A stretch of 25,236 bases of DNA from positions 1 to 25,236 of the forward strand of contig CAZVBE010000027.1 of the NCBI GenBank assembly GCA_964625335.1. Direction: 5' to 3'. Position numbers and translations under genes: made by a program. The stretch is from CAZGUG01 sp964625335. GTDB lineage: Bacteria; Bacillota; Clostridia; Ch29. Positions 15,570-23,453 of the stretch are shown in pieces. How positions within the stretch are numbered: the stretch's first letter is position 1; each line of letters opens with the position of its first letter. Under the pieces are notes generated by a model that was not told the origin of the DNA, made no database searches, and saw nothing but the letters and a program-made list of their open reading frames with translations.

Positions 15570-16691
15570 TTATGGACAATGTGCCCTGAATATAGACGTA
15601 ATCAGGGTACATATATCGCCGGTGGCGTTTGGCTTTGCCTTGAGGGCAGCAATTTCCTTCATATGGGATAATCTGACCGGGCTGGCCAACAGCTGGGATA
15701 TTAAACCCTTCAGGTAATCGCCCTTCTTAAACTCAACGGCCATACCGCTGTTTATAAGGTAACGGGCATTCTGCCTTTCCTGGCCGGGAATTGGCGAAAT
15801 AACAGCTATAGGAAGTCCCATTGTCATGGCTTCGCTGACCGTAAGTCCTCCCGGTTTGGTGATAAGCAGGTCGGATGCGGCCATGAGGCTGGGCACTTCC
15901 CTGGTATATCCCAATACAATGCTGCGCCCATGCTTCGAAGAAGCGGAAGCCTCCAGAGACTCCTTTAGTTTTTTGTTGTTGCCGCATATTGCAATAAGCT
16001 GAATATCGAGGGAACTGGAAATGAGGTCTGCAAAGACTTCCTTTAATTCTCCCATTCCAAGGCTGCCACCCATCAAAAGGAGGGTGGTCTTGTTTTTCAG
16101 GCCCAGCGTTTTCCGGATACTATCCTTATCGTAGTTAAGGGAAAACCTTTCATCTATGGGGATACCAAAGGGAAAAATCTTGTCCTGGGGCACTCCCTTC
16201 CATTTCATTTCGTATATCAAGTCTTCATTGGGCACAATATAATAGTCTGCCCCGTCCCTGATCCAAAAGCTGTGGGGCGCAAAATCAGTCAGAAGGGATA
16301 TTATTTTCAGGTTCAGCTTCCTTTTTTTCTTCAGATAGCATATGACTTCGAGGGGGAATGGATGAGTACAGAGGACGATTTTTGGATTTTCCCTGGTCAC
16401 AAGCTTTTCCATTCTAAGGGCCAGCAGACGGTTTATAGTATAGCTTATATCAGAAATTCCTTCTTCCTTCTCAGCCATGTCATAGAGCTTCCCGTACAGG
16501 GAGGGTGTGGTCTTGAGGGTACCTATATATCCTCCGATAACCACCTTATCAACCACCGGGTTAATATACTTTAGCCAGTCGACTATTTCAACGTTTATAT
16601 CCAAATAATGCTTTTTTATATAATCCTTAACAGCCTGGGCGGCTCTCATATGACCGCCGCCGGCCGAAATGGACAGTATCAATATGTCCAT
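15570..16691 (-). CDS. Glycosyltransferase, MGDG synthase / processive diacylglycerol beta-glucosyltransferase family
   Basis: 373 aa on the minus strand, start ATG at 16691, behind AAGGAGGG (16705-16698 on that strand). The N-terminal domain opens with ILILSISAGGGHMRAAQAVKDYI, the signature of the MGDG-synthase/UgtP group; TDFAPHSFWI and YYIVPNEDLIYEM follow. The C-terminal GT28-type domain has LLLMGGSLGMGEL (about 203-215) and the nucleotide-sugar motif LLITKPGGLTVSEAMTMGLPI (about 274-294). It probably transfers glucose from UDP-glucose to diacylglycerol at the inner face of the membrane, making glycolipid (and lipoteichoic acid anchor). A different UDP-sugar or acceptor is possible. It is the only minus-strand gene seen and has its own promoter. 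Its last codons contain an inverted repeat. Confidence 0.85.
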   Translation of the reverse strand: MDILILSISAGGGHMRAAQAVKDYIKKHYLDINVEIVDWLKYINPVVDKVVIGGYIGTLKTTPSLYGKLYDMAEKEEGISDISYTINRLLALRMEKLVTRENPKIVLCTHPFPLEVICYLKKKRKLNLKIISLLTDFAPHSFWIRDGADYYIVPNEDLIYEMKWKGVPQDKIFPFGIPIDERFSLNYDKDSIRKTLGLKNKTTLLLMGGSLGMGELKEVFADLISSSLDIQLIAICGNNKKLKESLEASASSKHGRSIVLGYTREVPSLMAASDLLITKPGGLTVSEAMTMGLPIAVISPIPGQERQNARYLINSGMAVEFKKGDYLKGLISQLLASPVRLSHMKEIAALKAKPNATGDICTLITSIFRAHCP

Positions 16692-16714
16692 AAGAAGCCC
16701 TCCTTATTTTACCT

Positions 16715-16742
16715 ATTATCATAATAACAGATGCACTGTCAA
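16715..16742 (-). promoter_or_regulatory. Sigma-A promoter for the minus-strand glycosyltransferase
   Basis: Read on the minus strand, a perfect -35 TTGACA (16742-16737) is followed by a 16-bp spacer and GATAAT (16720-16715). The predicted transcript starts near 16708, just before the ribosome binding site. Confidence 0.65.
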
Positions 16743-16758
16743 ATGCACAGGTATTGTT

Positions 16759-16788
16759 GAATAATGCCGGGCTTAACTACAGAAAATA
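16759..16788 (+). promoter_or_regulatory. Candidate sigma-G-like promoter for sleB-ypeB
   Basis: GAATA (16759-16763) fits the sigma-G -35 pattern GHATR. Exactly 18 bp later GAAAATA (16782-16788) matches four of the six fixed positions of CATNHTA. The predicted start lies about 28 bp before the sleB start codon. sleB-ypeB is a forespore operon in Bacillus. Confidence 0.35.
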
Positions 16789-16822
16789 TACCTGACATTA
16801 ACAGATGAAAGGAGGAAGCAGA

Positions 16823-17515
16823 TTGAAAAGAGCGGCACTGGCATTGACAATAGTGCTTATCTGTGTTTTCGCTTTGAATATCGGATATTCGCTTTACCTG
16901 AGGCAGTCGGTAGAGACCTCGACCCTGTACTGGGGCTCAACCGGCGACGATGTCCGGGAAGTCCAGCGAAGGCTTAATAACTGGGGATACTACGACGGCA
17001 CGGTTGACGGCATATACGGTCCCAAAACCTTCCAGGCAGTTAAGGATTTCCAGGCAAAGAACGGGATTTCAACTACCGGTACGGTCGGACCCCAGACAAG
17101 GGCAGCCCTCGGCATGCCGGCGGCGGATGGAGGCGGCTATACGCCTACCCGGGGCGTTTCAAGCAGGGACAATGTATACCTGATGGCCCAGGCAATATAC
17201 GGTGAAGCCCGGGGAGAGCCATACATAGGGCAGGTGGCGGTGGGAGCGGTGATTATGAACAGGATAAACCATCCGTCCTTTCCGAGCACCATAGCGGGGG
17301 TTATCTTCCAGCCCGGCGCATTTACCGCCGTATCTGACGGGCAAATGTTTATGGAGCCAGATGAAAATGCCATGAAGGCGGCAAGGGACGCTCTCAACGG
17401 ATGGGACCCCTCCGGAGGAGCCATATATTATTACAACCCCGCAAAAACGACCAACAACTGGATATATTCAAGACCGGTAGTAAAGGTGATAGGCAAGCAC
17501 AGGTTTGCAAAATAG
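16823..17515 (+). CDS. sleB: Spore cortex-lytic enzyme SleB (lytic transglycosylase)
   Basis: 230 aa from TTG 16823, 7 bp after AAAGGAGG (16808-16815). An in-frame ATG at 16805 lies before that site and is rejected. A signal or anchor segment covers residues 3-25. A peptidoglycan-binding domain (PG_binding_1) at about 36-96 has DVREVQRRLNNWGYYDGTVDG and GPKTF..VKDFQ. The SleB catalytic domain (Hydrolase_2) runs from 117 to the end, with YGEARGE carrying the catalytic Glu128, GAVIMNRINH, and the terminal IYSRPV...GKHRF. The enzyme is exported to the spore cortex and cleaves muramic-delta-lactam peptidoglycan during germination. ypeB follows after 25 bp, the same arrangement as in Bacillus, where YpeB is needed for SleB to be placed and kept stable. 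Confidence 0.95.
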   Translation: MKRAALALTIVLICVFALNIGYSLYLRQSVETSTLYWGSTGDDVREVQRRLNNWGYYDGTVDGIYGPKTFQAVKDFQAKNGISTTGTVGPQTRAALGMPAADGGGYTPTRGVSSRDNVYLMAQAIYGEARGEPYIGQVAVGAVIMNRINHPSFPSTIAGVIFQPGAFTAVSDGQMFMEPDENAMKAARDALNGWDPSGGAIYYYNPAKTTNNWIYSRPVVKVIGKHRFAK

Positions 17516-17540
17516 ACTAAGGGAAAGGAAGTGAATTGAT

Positions 17541-18887
17541 TTGAAAAGGGAAAGGACGATAATAATTGTGCTGCTGGTTGCACTGCTTGCCACCGGCATA
17601 TGGGGATTTGATCAATATCGGCAGAAGAGGGACTATCATGTTTATCTCCAGAACCAGTATCACAGAATGTTTTACGAACTGATAGACCACGTTGAAACCA
17701 TCGAGGTTGACCTTGCCAAAACAATGGTTGCGGATTCTCCCAGACAAAACATGCTTTTATTTTCGGATGTATGGAGGCAGGCATTTTCCGCCCAGGAAAA
17801 GCTGAACCAGCTTCCCATATCCCACCTTACCCTCAGCAATACCTCCAAGTTTCTGACCCAGGTGGGAGATTACGGCTACAGCCTGACAAGAAAAAACGCC
17901 GACGGAACCCCTGTTTCTACAGATGACCAGACCAATCTGGAACAGCTTCACACCTATGCGGGCTATTTGACGGTGGAACTTCAAAAGCTGAGAAATGAAA
18001 TACAGGAAAACAGTATAAGCCTTGCCGGTCTCAACCGTGAAGGAAACTATATATTTGCCAGGGCGTCCGCAAGGCTGCCTGACCGAGAATTCACAAGAAT
18101 AGAACAGCAGATGGTGGATTATCCTACGCTGATATACGACGGGCCCTTTTCCGAACACATCCAGGATATAGCCCCAAGGGGTCTCACCGGGGAAAATATA
18201 GATTACGATAAGGCCGCAGACGTGGCAAGGGATTTTCTTGAAGGAATCGACATAGAGAAAATTAACAAGATAAGCAACGGTAACGGTGATATAAACACCT
18301 ACGGACTGGAGGTGCGGACCCGGGACGAAGGCAGCATATTTATCGACATAAGCCGCAAAGGCGGCCATGTGGTCTGGATGCTTAACCAAAGGGACGTGGA
18401 CAGCGTGAACATATCTCCCAACCAGGCGGTGGATACCGCCAAAAAGTTTTTGGAACAAAACGGTTATGACAACATGGTACCCACTTACTCTATGAGGTAT
18501 GACAATATATCGGTAATAAATTTCGCCTATCTCGATGGTCAGGTTGTTGCCTATACCGACCTTATCAAAGTGAAGGTAGCGCTGGACAACGGGGATATTA
18601 TCGGGTACGAGGCGGAGGGTTACCTGAAGGCCCATCACAAAAGAGACATTCCAAAGCCGGAGTTGACGGCCGACGAAGCCAGGGATAGTATAAGCATGAG
18701 GATGGAGGTTGAGCAGCCGGTCCAGCTAACCCTGATACCCCTTGAGAACAAGGAAGAAGTCCTTTGCTATGAGTTCAGGGGCGATTTCGGAGGGGATGAT
18801 TTTCTGGTTTATATAAATGCGCTTACCGGAAGGGAAGAAAGAATTTTAAAGCTGTTGCGTAATGAAAACGGTGTCCTTACCATATAG
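17541..18887 (+). CDS. ypeB: Germination protein YpeB
   Basis: 448 aa from TTG 17541, behind GGAAAGGAAGTG (17522-17532). An N-terminal membrane anchor (IIIVLLVALLATGIWGF, about 6-22) precedes a long N-terminal domain with the family segments VADSPRQNMLLFSDVWRQAF and GLNREGNYIFARASARLPDREF, then YPTLIYDGPFSEH. Two or three PepSY-type repeats occupy the C-terminal half, at about 225-280, 290-370 and 375-440. YpeB is exported in the forespore, lies in the inner membrane or cortex, and is required for SleB incorporation and activity. Length is normal (about 450 aa). It forms an operon with sleB. No clear terminator follows. Confidence 0.95.
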   Translation: MKRERTIIIVLLVALLATGIWGFDQYRQKRDYHVYLQNQYHRMFYELIDHVETIEVDLAKTMVADSPRQNMLLFSDVWRQAFSAQEKLNQLPISHLTLSNTSKFLTQVGDYGYSLTRKNADGTPVSTDDQTNLEQLHTYAGYLTVELQKLRNEIQENSISLAGLNREGNYIFARASARLPDREFTRIEQQMVDYPTLIYDGPFSEHIQDIAPRGLTGENIDYDKAADVARDFLEGIDIEKINKISNGNGDINTYGLEVRTRDEGSIFIDISRKGGHVVWMLNQRDVDSVNISPNQAVDTAKKFLEQNGYDNMVPTYSMRYDNISVINFAYLDGQVVAYTDLIKVKVALDNGDIIGYEAEGYLKAHHKRDIPKPELTADEARDSISMRMEVEQPVQLTLIPLENKEEVLCYEFRGDFGGDDFLVYINALTGREERILKLLRNENGVLTI

Positions 18888-18931
18888 CCGCATTAAATTT
18901 TTTGATATAACAAAAATTTACAAGGCTGAAG

Positions 18932-18945
18932 GTCAATTAATTGAC
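18932..18945. repeat. 14-bp perfect palindrome upstream of the SASP gene
   Basis: GTCAATTAATTGAC is fully self-complementary. It lies 45 bp after the ypeB stop and about 100 bp before the SASP start. An operator or a chance AT-rich palindrome are both possible. Confidence 0.3.
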
Positions 18946-19048
18946 ACTAATAAATAAATTGTTTTTGCAAAAAATATTACTGCAAAGTTTCGAAGGCCGG
19001 TCAATAAGGATGAACCGGTCTTTGGAATAAAGCAGAGGAGGTTTTTAA

Positions 19049-19216
19049 GTGGCTAGAAGAGGTGTTATGTCGGAAAACCTGAAGGAAGAGATAGCCAGGG
19101 AACTGGGAGTGTATAACAAGGTGAAAAGCGAAGGCTGGGGTTCCGTTACCTCCAGGGATTGCGGCAATATCGTAACAAAGGCCATTGAAATAGCCGAAAG
19201 AAATGTTATGAAATAA
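19049..19216 (+). CDS. Alpha/beta-type small acid-soluble spore protein
   Basis: 55 aa, starting at GTG 19049 behind GAGGAGG (19035-19041). Translation: MARRGVMSENLKEEI, then ARELGVYNKVKSEGWGSV, then TSRDCGNIVTKAIEIAERNVMK. The pattern MARRG.MSE.LK.E.A.ELGV...V..EGWG.V.SRDCGN.V.KAI..AE is that of the clostridial alpha/beta SASP subgroup. These proteins coat spore DNA in the forespore, protect it from UV and heat, and are degraded by the GPR protease at germination. The protein is a little shorter than the Bacillus SspA type (about 70 aa). A strong terminator follows. No clean sigma-G promoter is visible: AATATTA at 18973-18979 is a partial -10 match only. Confidence 0.92.
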   Translation: MARRGVMSENLKEEIARELGVYNKVKSEGWGSVTSRDCGNIVTKAIEIAERNVMK

Positions 19217-19228
19217 CCGGAACAAAAA

Positions 19229-19255
19229 CCAGGGGAGAAATCCCCTGGCTTTTTT
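19229..19255 (+). terminator. Intrinsic terminator of the SASP gene
   Basis: Stem CCAGGGGA / TCCCCTGG (19229-19236 with 19241-19248), loop GAAA, then C and six T. Strong and 12 bp after the stop codon. Confidence 0.92.
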
Positions 19256-19320
19256 ATGCTTAAAATGTTTTAAAGGGGCAATAATACAGAGGATGGATAC
19301 AATCGCAACAGTTTACAATG

Positions 19321-19349
19321 TTGAATAATAAATGAAATAGGGGTAGAAT
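19321..19349 (+). promoter_or_regulatory. Candidate sigma-A promoter for ddl
   Basis: TTGAAT (19321-19326), a 17-bp spacer, and TAGAAT (19344-19349), 44 bp before the ddl start and downstream of the SASP terminator. Confidence 0.5.
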
Positions 19350-19393
19350 ATGAATAATAAAGAGCAAAAAAGCCGTTAAAGGGGTGGTTATTT

Positions 19394-20473
19394 TTGAAAA
19401 GGAAAATCAGAGTTGCGATAATCTTCGGGGGACAGTCGGGGGAACATGAGGTATCCCTTATGTCATCAACATCCATAATAAATGCCCTTGACAGGAACAA
19501 ATACGAAATCATAATGATAGGTATAACGAGGCAGGGTGCGTGGAAACACTACGACGGTCCTGTTGAAAAAATTATTTCCGGCGAGTGGGAGCAAAGCGCC
19601 AAAGACCTTGATGACAGCAAGTACAACTTCCTGAATTCCGGAAGGATCTCTCCCAATGAGCATATAGACGTTGCATTCCCGGTATTGCACGGGCCCATGG
19701 GTGAAGACGGTACAATACAGGGATTGTTTGAACTGGCCGGCCTTGCATATGTTGGCTGCGGAGTCCTTTCGTCTGCGCTGGGAATGGATAAAACCTATTC
19801 CAAAATAGTTTTTGAAAGAGTGGGGCTCAAACAGGCCAAGTATATGGTATTTATGAAGTCAGGCCTTGATGAGGACATGGATGGGACGGTTTTATCCATA
19901 GAGGAAGGATTGGGCTATCCGGTGTTTGTGAAACCCGCCAACATGGGTTCCAGCGTAGGAATTACCAAGGCCATTAACAGGGAAAGGCTGGAATACGCCC
20001 TAAGGCTTGCTTCGCGGTATGACAGGAAGATAATTGTGGAGGAATTTATCGACGGATATGAGGTAGAATGTTCTGTTTTGGGTAACGACCAGCCAAGGGC
20101 CTCGGTAGTGGGACAGATATTGCCTTCAAATGAGTTCTATGACTATGAGGCAAAGTATTTTGATGGCGGTAAAAGCGGACTTGTAATTCCTGCCGGAATA
20201 TCCGCAGAAGCTGCCGAAAAGGTCAGGAGTATGGCTGTGGAAGCCTTCAAAGCCATAGACGGTACCGGTCTTGCAAGAGCAGACTTTTTTGTGCACAAAA
20301 AAACCGATGAGGTATACATTAATGAGGTTAATACATTACCGGGATTTACCAAAATAAGTATGTATCCAAAACTGTGGGATGCGGCGGGATTGCCTTACCC
20401 GGAGCTGCTGGATACTCTTATTAAGCTGGCCCTGGAAAGACATGCCCAGAAAGTGAACACGGCGCTGATATAG
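19394..20473 (+). CDS. ddl: D-alanine--D-alanine ligase
   Basis: 359 aa from TTG 19394, 6 bp after AAAGGGGTGG (19378-19387). The ATP-dependent ligase makes D-Ala-D-Ala for peptidoglycan precursors in the cytoplasm. Diagnostic segments are VAIIFGGQSGEHEVSLMSS (7-25), VLHGPMGEDGTIQGLFELAGLAYVGCGVLSSALGMDK split over about 98-135, the ATP-grasp segments FVKPANMGSSVGITKA and VEEFIDGYEVECSVLG, and the metal-binding INEVNTLPGFTKISMYPKLW near the C-terminus. Length is usual for the DdlA/long group. Nothing in the sequence suggests a D-lactate-specific (VanA-like) resistance role, and there are no vanH/vanX neighbours. It is probably a housekeeping gene transcribed alone or with the next gene. Confidence 0.95.
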   Translation: MKRKIRVAIIFGGQSGEHEVSLMSSTSIINALDRNKYEIIMIGITRQGAWKHYDGPVEKIISGEWEQSAKDLDDSKYNFLNSGRISPNEHIDVAFPVLHGPMGEDGTIQGLFELAGLAYVGCGVLSSALGMDKTYSKIVFERVGLKQAKYMVFMKSGLDEDMDGTVLSIEEGLGYPVFVKPANMGSSVGITKAINRERLEYALRLASRYDRKIIVEEFIDGYEVECSVLGNDQPRASVVGQILPSNEFYDYEAKYFDGGKSGLVIPAGISAEAAEKVRSMAVEAFKAIDGTGLARADFFVHKKTDEVYINEVNTLPGFTKISMYPKLWDAAGLPYPELLDTLIKLALERHAQKVNTALI

Positions 20474-20617
20474 AAGTTAACGGAAAGCTGCTACCTGCAA
20501 TTTACGAGGCGGCATATGGTACCGCAGCAAACGAAACGTCCTCATGACACGTGTGTTTTCTCACCCGAAAGGGTATGTGCCGGTAACATTCCGCCCCTAA
20601 TCACGAAAGGAGAAAAT

Positions 20618-21511
20618 ATGGGAGAATTACTAAAGAAGATTAAAGGCAGTACCTACTACATAAAGGGACCTGTGAATACCGGAATATATATATATGACAA
20701 TAACCGCTGCGTCATCGTAGACACTGGCAATGGCGACGACTGGGGCAGAAAAATATATAAAGTCCTGGAAGCCGAAGGACTTGAAGCTCAAATGATAATT
20801 AATACTCATTCCCATGCCGACCACTTTGGAGGGAACCGGCTGCTTTTAAACAGAACCGGGGCAGAGGTTGCGGCCACAGGTATCGAAGCGGCTATAATCA
20901 CAAACCCGTATTTGGAGCCATTTTACCTCTATTCTGCACATCCTCCCAAGGCATTACAAAATAAATTTTTAATGGGAAAAGAGACCAGGGTGGACAGGAT
21001 TATTAAGCCGGGCGAATTGGATGTTGGTACCACAAAGCTTGATATAATTGACCTTAAAGGTCACAGCCCGGGTCAAATAGGGGTTGCCACCCCCGATGGC
21101 GTAATTATGACAGCCGATGCATACTTTTCTGCTCATATAGCTGAAAAATATAAGTTTTTATACTTTACAAACATAGCGGATACCCTGGATACCCTTAACA
21201 GACTGAAAGATACCGATTATTCATATTATCTTCCCTGCCACGGCAACCTAAGCAGCGAAGTATTAGATGTTATTGAAATAAACCTAAGGGCTATGGGGGA
21301 AATAATTGATATTATAAGATTGGAACTTGTAAAACCAATGACAAGGGAAGAACTAGGGTCAAGAATAAACCACAGGTTTGATTTGGGCCTTAATCAGAAC
21401 CAGTACTATCTTAATCAATCCTGCCTGTCGGCCTACCTGTCCTATATGACCGATGAGGGTATGCTGCAAAGCTATTTAGAAGGTTACAGAATGGTCTGGT
21501 CGGTGGTTTGA
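20618..21511 (+). CDS. MBL-fold metallo-hydrolase, substrate unknown
   Basis: 297 aa from ATG 20618, behind AAAGGAGA (20606-20613). The zinc-binding motif THSHADHFGG (63-72) gives His64, His66, Asp68 and His69. The later metal ligands are probably GHSPGQIG, TADAYF and the LPCHGN histidine. The frame is open 34 codons upstream without a site. After the metallo-beta-lactamase core (to about 210) there is a C-terminal region of about 85 residues (ALRAMGEIIDIIRLELVKPMTREELGSRI...YLSYMTDEGML). It resembles the helical, winged-helix-like extension of some glyoxalase II-like or LACTB2-like proteins. The substrate cannot be inferred. It sits 144 bp after ddl in a gap without recognisable promoter or terminator. 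Confidence 0.85.
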   Translation: MGELLKKIKGSTYYIKGPVNTGIYIYDNNRCVIVDTGNGDDWGRKIYKVLEAEGLEAQMIINTHSHADHFGGNRLLLNRTGAEVAATGIEAAIITNPYLEPFYLYSAHPPKALQNKFLMGKETRVDRIIKPGELDVGTTKLDIIDLKGHSPGQIGVATPDGVIMTADAYFSAHIAEKYKFLYFTNIADTLDTLNRLKDTDYSYYLPCHGNLSSEVLDVIEINLRAMGEIIDIIRLELVKPMTREELGSRINHRFDLGLNQNQYYLNQSCLSAYLSYMTDEGMLQSYLEGYRMVWSVV

Positions 21512-21547
21512 TGCAGTGGGCAGGGCTGGTTAAAGGGTATATTTGGC

Positions 21548-21576
21548 TTGATTAACAGGGAAGTAATATATATAAT
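21548..21576 (+). promoter_or_regulatory. Sigma-A promoter for argS
   Basis: TTGATT (21548-21553), a 17-bp spacer, and a perfect TATAAT (21571-21576). The leader from the predicted start to ATG 21632 is only about 49 nt, which leaves no room for a T-box. Confidence 0.65.
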
Positions 21577-21631
21577 ATATGTATTCGGATTGGGAGGATA
21601 CGGACTCCAAACTGTGGGGAGGTAATACCAA

Positions 21632-23317
21632 ATGAATATGGTTCAAAAGATAACAGAGCAGATTAGGGAAATAGTCAACGAATCCGTAAAGGGTTGCATA
21701 AATAAAGGGATATTCAATGCAGATAATATCCCCGAGATACAGGTTGAGATTCCACGGGATAGGGATCACGGGGATTTTTCAACCAATATAGCGATGATGC
21801 TGGCAAAGCAGGCTAAAAAAAATCCTGTGGCGGTTGCGAGGGATATAGTTGAGAATGCAGACTATGAAGGCACCTATGTGGAGCGGATGGAAATAGCCGG
21901 GCCTGGCTTTATCAATTTCAGGCTGAACAACCTATGGCTGTATAAAACGGTGGAAATCATACATAACCAGAAGGAGAACTACGGACGGGTCAACATAGGT
22001 AAAGGAAGAAAGGCTATGGTGGAGTTTGTGAGTGCTAATCCTACCGGACCCATGCATATGGGGAATGCCCGGGGAGCAGCCCTTGGAGATTCTCTGGCAG
22101 CCGTATTGGATGCTGCCGGCTATCAGGTAACCCGCGAGTTCTATATAAACGACGCTGGAAACCAGATAGAGAAATTTGGAAAATCCCTCGAAGCACGATA
22201 TCTGCAGCTTTTTGGCCATGAGGCTGAGGTTCCGGAGGGTGGATATCAGGGAGATGACATAATAGATCTTGTAAAGGAACTGAAGGAAAGGGACGGGGAC
22301 AAATATCTGCAGACGGGAACCGAAGAGAGACAGGAAATCTTTACCCAGTATGCGCTCAAAAAAAACCTGAATAAGATAAAAAAGGACCTTGCCGATTTTG
22401 GTGTGACTTTTGATGTATGGTTTTCCGAGCAGTCCCTCTATGACAACAACGATATTCAAAAAACAATAGATTACCTGGCAGAACAGGGACACACTTACGA
22501 GCAGGAAGGGGCTGTTTGGTTTAAGGCTTGCGAGTTCGGCATGGAGAAGGATGAGGTGCTGGTACGGGGTAATGGTATACCAACATATTTTGCCGGAGAT
22601 ATCGCTTACCATAGGAATAAATTTGTCACCAGAGGCTATGACTGGGTAATTAATATCTGGGGAGCGGACCACCATGGTCATGTTGCAAGGATGAAGGGTG
22701 GAGTTGCCGCCCTGGGGGTGGATCCCGATAAGTTGGATGTAATGATTATGCAATTAGTAAGGCTGCTGCGGAACGGTGAAGTGGTGCGCATGTCAAAACG
22801 GAGGGGCCAGGCAATAACCCTTTCCGACCTGATAGAAGAGGTTGGGAAGGATGCGGCGCGATTTTTCTTCAATCTGCGTGCAGCCGACACTCATCTTGAC
22901 TTCGACCTTGACCTGGCGGTAGAAAAGTCCAGCGAAAACCCCGTATTTTATGTCCAGTATGCCCACGCAAGGATATGCAGTATCCTGAACCAGGTTGTAC
23001 AGGAGGGCATACAGGTTCCTGCCATTGACGGCATAAACCTCACGCTGCTCAAAGAGGATGCCGAAGTGGACCTAATGCGCAAGCTTGCAGAGCTGCCCGA
23101 AGAGATTACCCGTGCCGCTATGACGATAGAACCCACAAGGATTACCAGGTATGTGCTTGAGGTGGCTTCGCTGTTCCATGTCTTCTATAATTCCTGCAGG
23201 GTTATGATAGACGATGAAAGCCTTATGATGTCAAGGATAGCGCTTATTGAAGCCACAAGGGTAGTCATAGCCAATGTTCTTGGTCTTCTTTCAATATCAG
23301 CACCCGAACGAATGTAG
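21632..23317 (+). CDS. argS: Arginyl-tRNA synthetase (class Ia)
   Basis: 561 aa from ATG 21632 behind GGGGAGG (21616-21622). It charges tRNA-Arg. The N-terminal Arg-tRNA synthetase domain (about 1-90) includes IPRDRDHGDFSTNIAMMLAK. The catalytic domain has FVSANPTGPMHMGNARGAALGD, in which HMGN is the HIGH equivalent, then EFYINDAGNQIEKFG and the tail motif VVRMSKRRGQAITLSDLIEEVGKDAARFFF, in which MSKR is the KMSKS equivalent. The DALR anticodon-binding domain covers about the last 120 residues (NPVFYVQYAHARICSIL ... FHVFYNSCRVM). Length and motifs are normal. It has its own promoter and terminator. Confidence 0.97.
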   Translation: MNMVQKITEQIREIVNESVKGCINKGIFNADNIPEIQVEIPRDRDHGDFSTNIAMMLAKQAKKNPVAVARDIVENADYEGTYVERMEIAGPGFINFRLNNLWLYKTVEIIHNQKENYGRVNIGKGRKAMVEFVSANPTGPMHMGNARGAALGDSLAAVLDAAGYQVTREFYINDAGNQIEKFGKSLEARYLQLFGHEAEVPEGGYQGDDIIDLVKELKERDGDKYLQTGTEERQEIFTQYALKKNLNKIKKDLADFGVTFDVWFSEQSLYDNNDIQKTIDYLAEQGHTYEQEGAVWFKACEFGMEKDEVLVRGNGIPTYFAGDIAYHRNKFVTRGYDWVINIWGADHHGHVARMKGGVAALGVDPDKLDVMIMQLVRLLRNGEVVRMSKRRGQAITLSDLIEEVGKDAARFFFNLRAADTHLDFDLDLAVEKSSENPVFYVQYAHARICSILNQVVQEGIQVPAIDGINLTLLKEDAEVDLMRKLAELPEEITRAAMTIEPTRITRYVLEVASLFHVFYNSCRVMIDDESLMMSRIALIEATRVVIANVLGLLSISAPERM

Positions 23318-23356
23318 ATTAATATAAGCGGCGGGCATTATTTGACAGACAGATAT

Positions 23357-23377
23357 AAAGCGGCTCCGCCGCTTTTT
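23357..23377 (+). terminator. Intrinsic terminator after argS
   Basis: Perfect 8-bp stem AAAGCGGC / GCCGCTTT (23357-23364 with 23368-23375), loop TCC, and a T-run of five (23373-23377) that overlaps the stem end. Confidence 0.88.
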
Positions 23378-23453
23378 CGGTGACCATAAGCCCAAAATCC
23401 GGCATTTGAAATGAAATGCTGAAAAGTTAGCGCTGCGGGGAGGGAGGTCTTAC

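Noticed and set aside
17757..18638. 293-codon open frame on the minus strand
   Set aside because: It is fully antisense to ypeB, whose frame is supported by family motifs, operon context and a ribosome binding site.
19394..20473. Vancomycin-resistance type ligase
   Set aside because: There are no vanH, vanX or regulator neighbours and the motifs are those of ordinary Ddl; a single ddl gene is expected.
21512..21631. T-box riboswitch upstream of argS
   Set aside because: The leader after the likely promoter is about 49 nt. There is no T-box sequence or antiterminator pair.
21932..22753. 273-codon open frame on the minus strand
   Set aside because: It is antisense to the catalytic part of argS; no ribosome binding site or family features.
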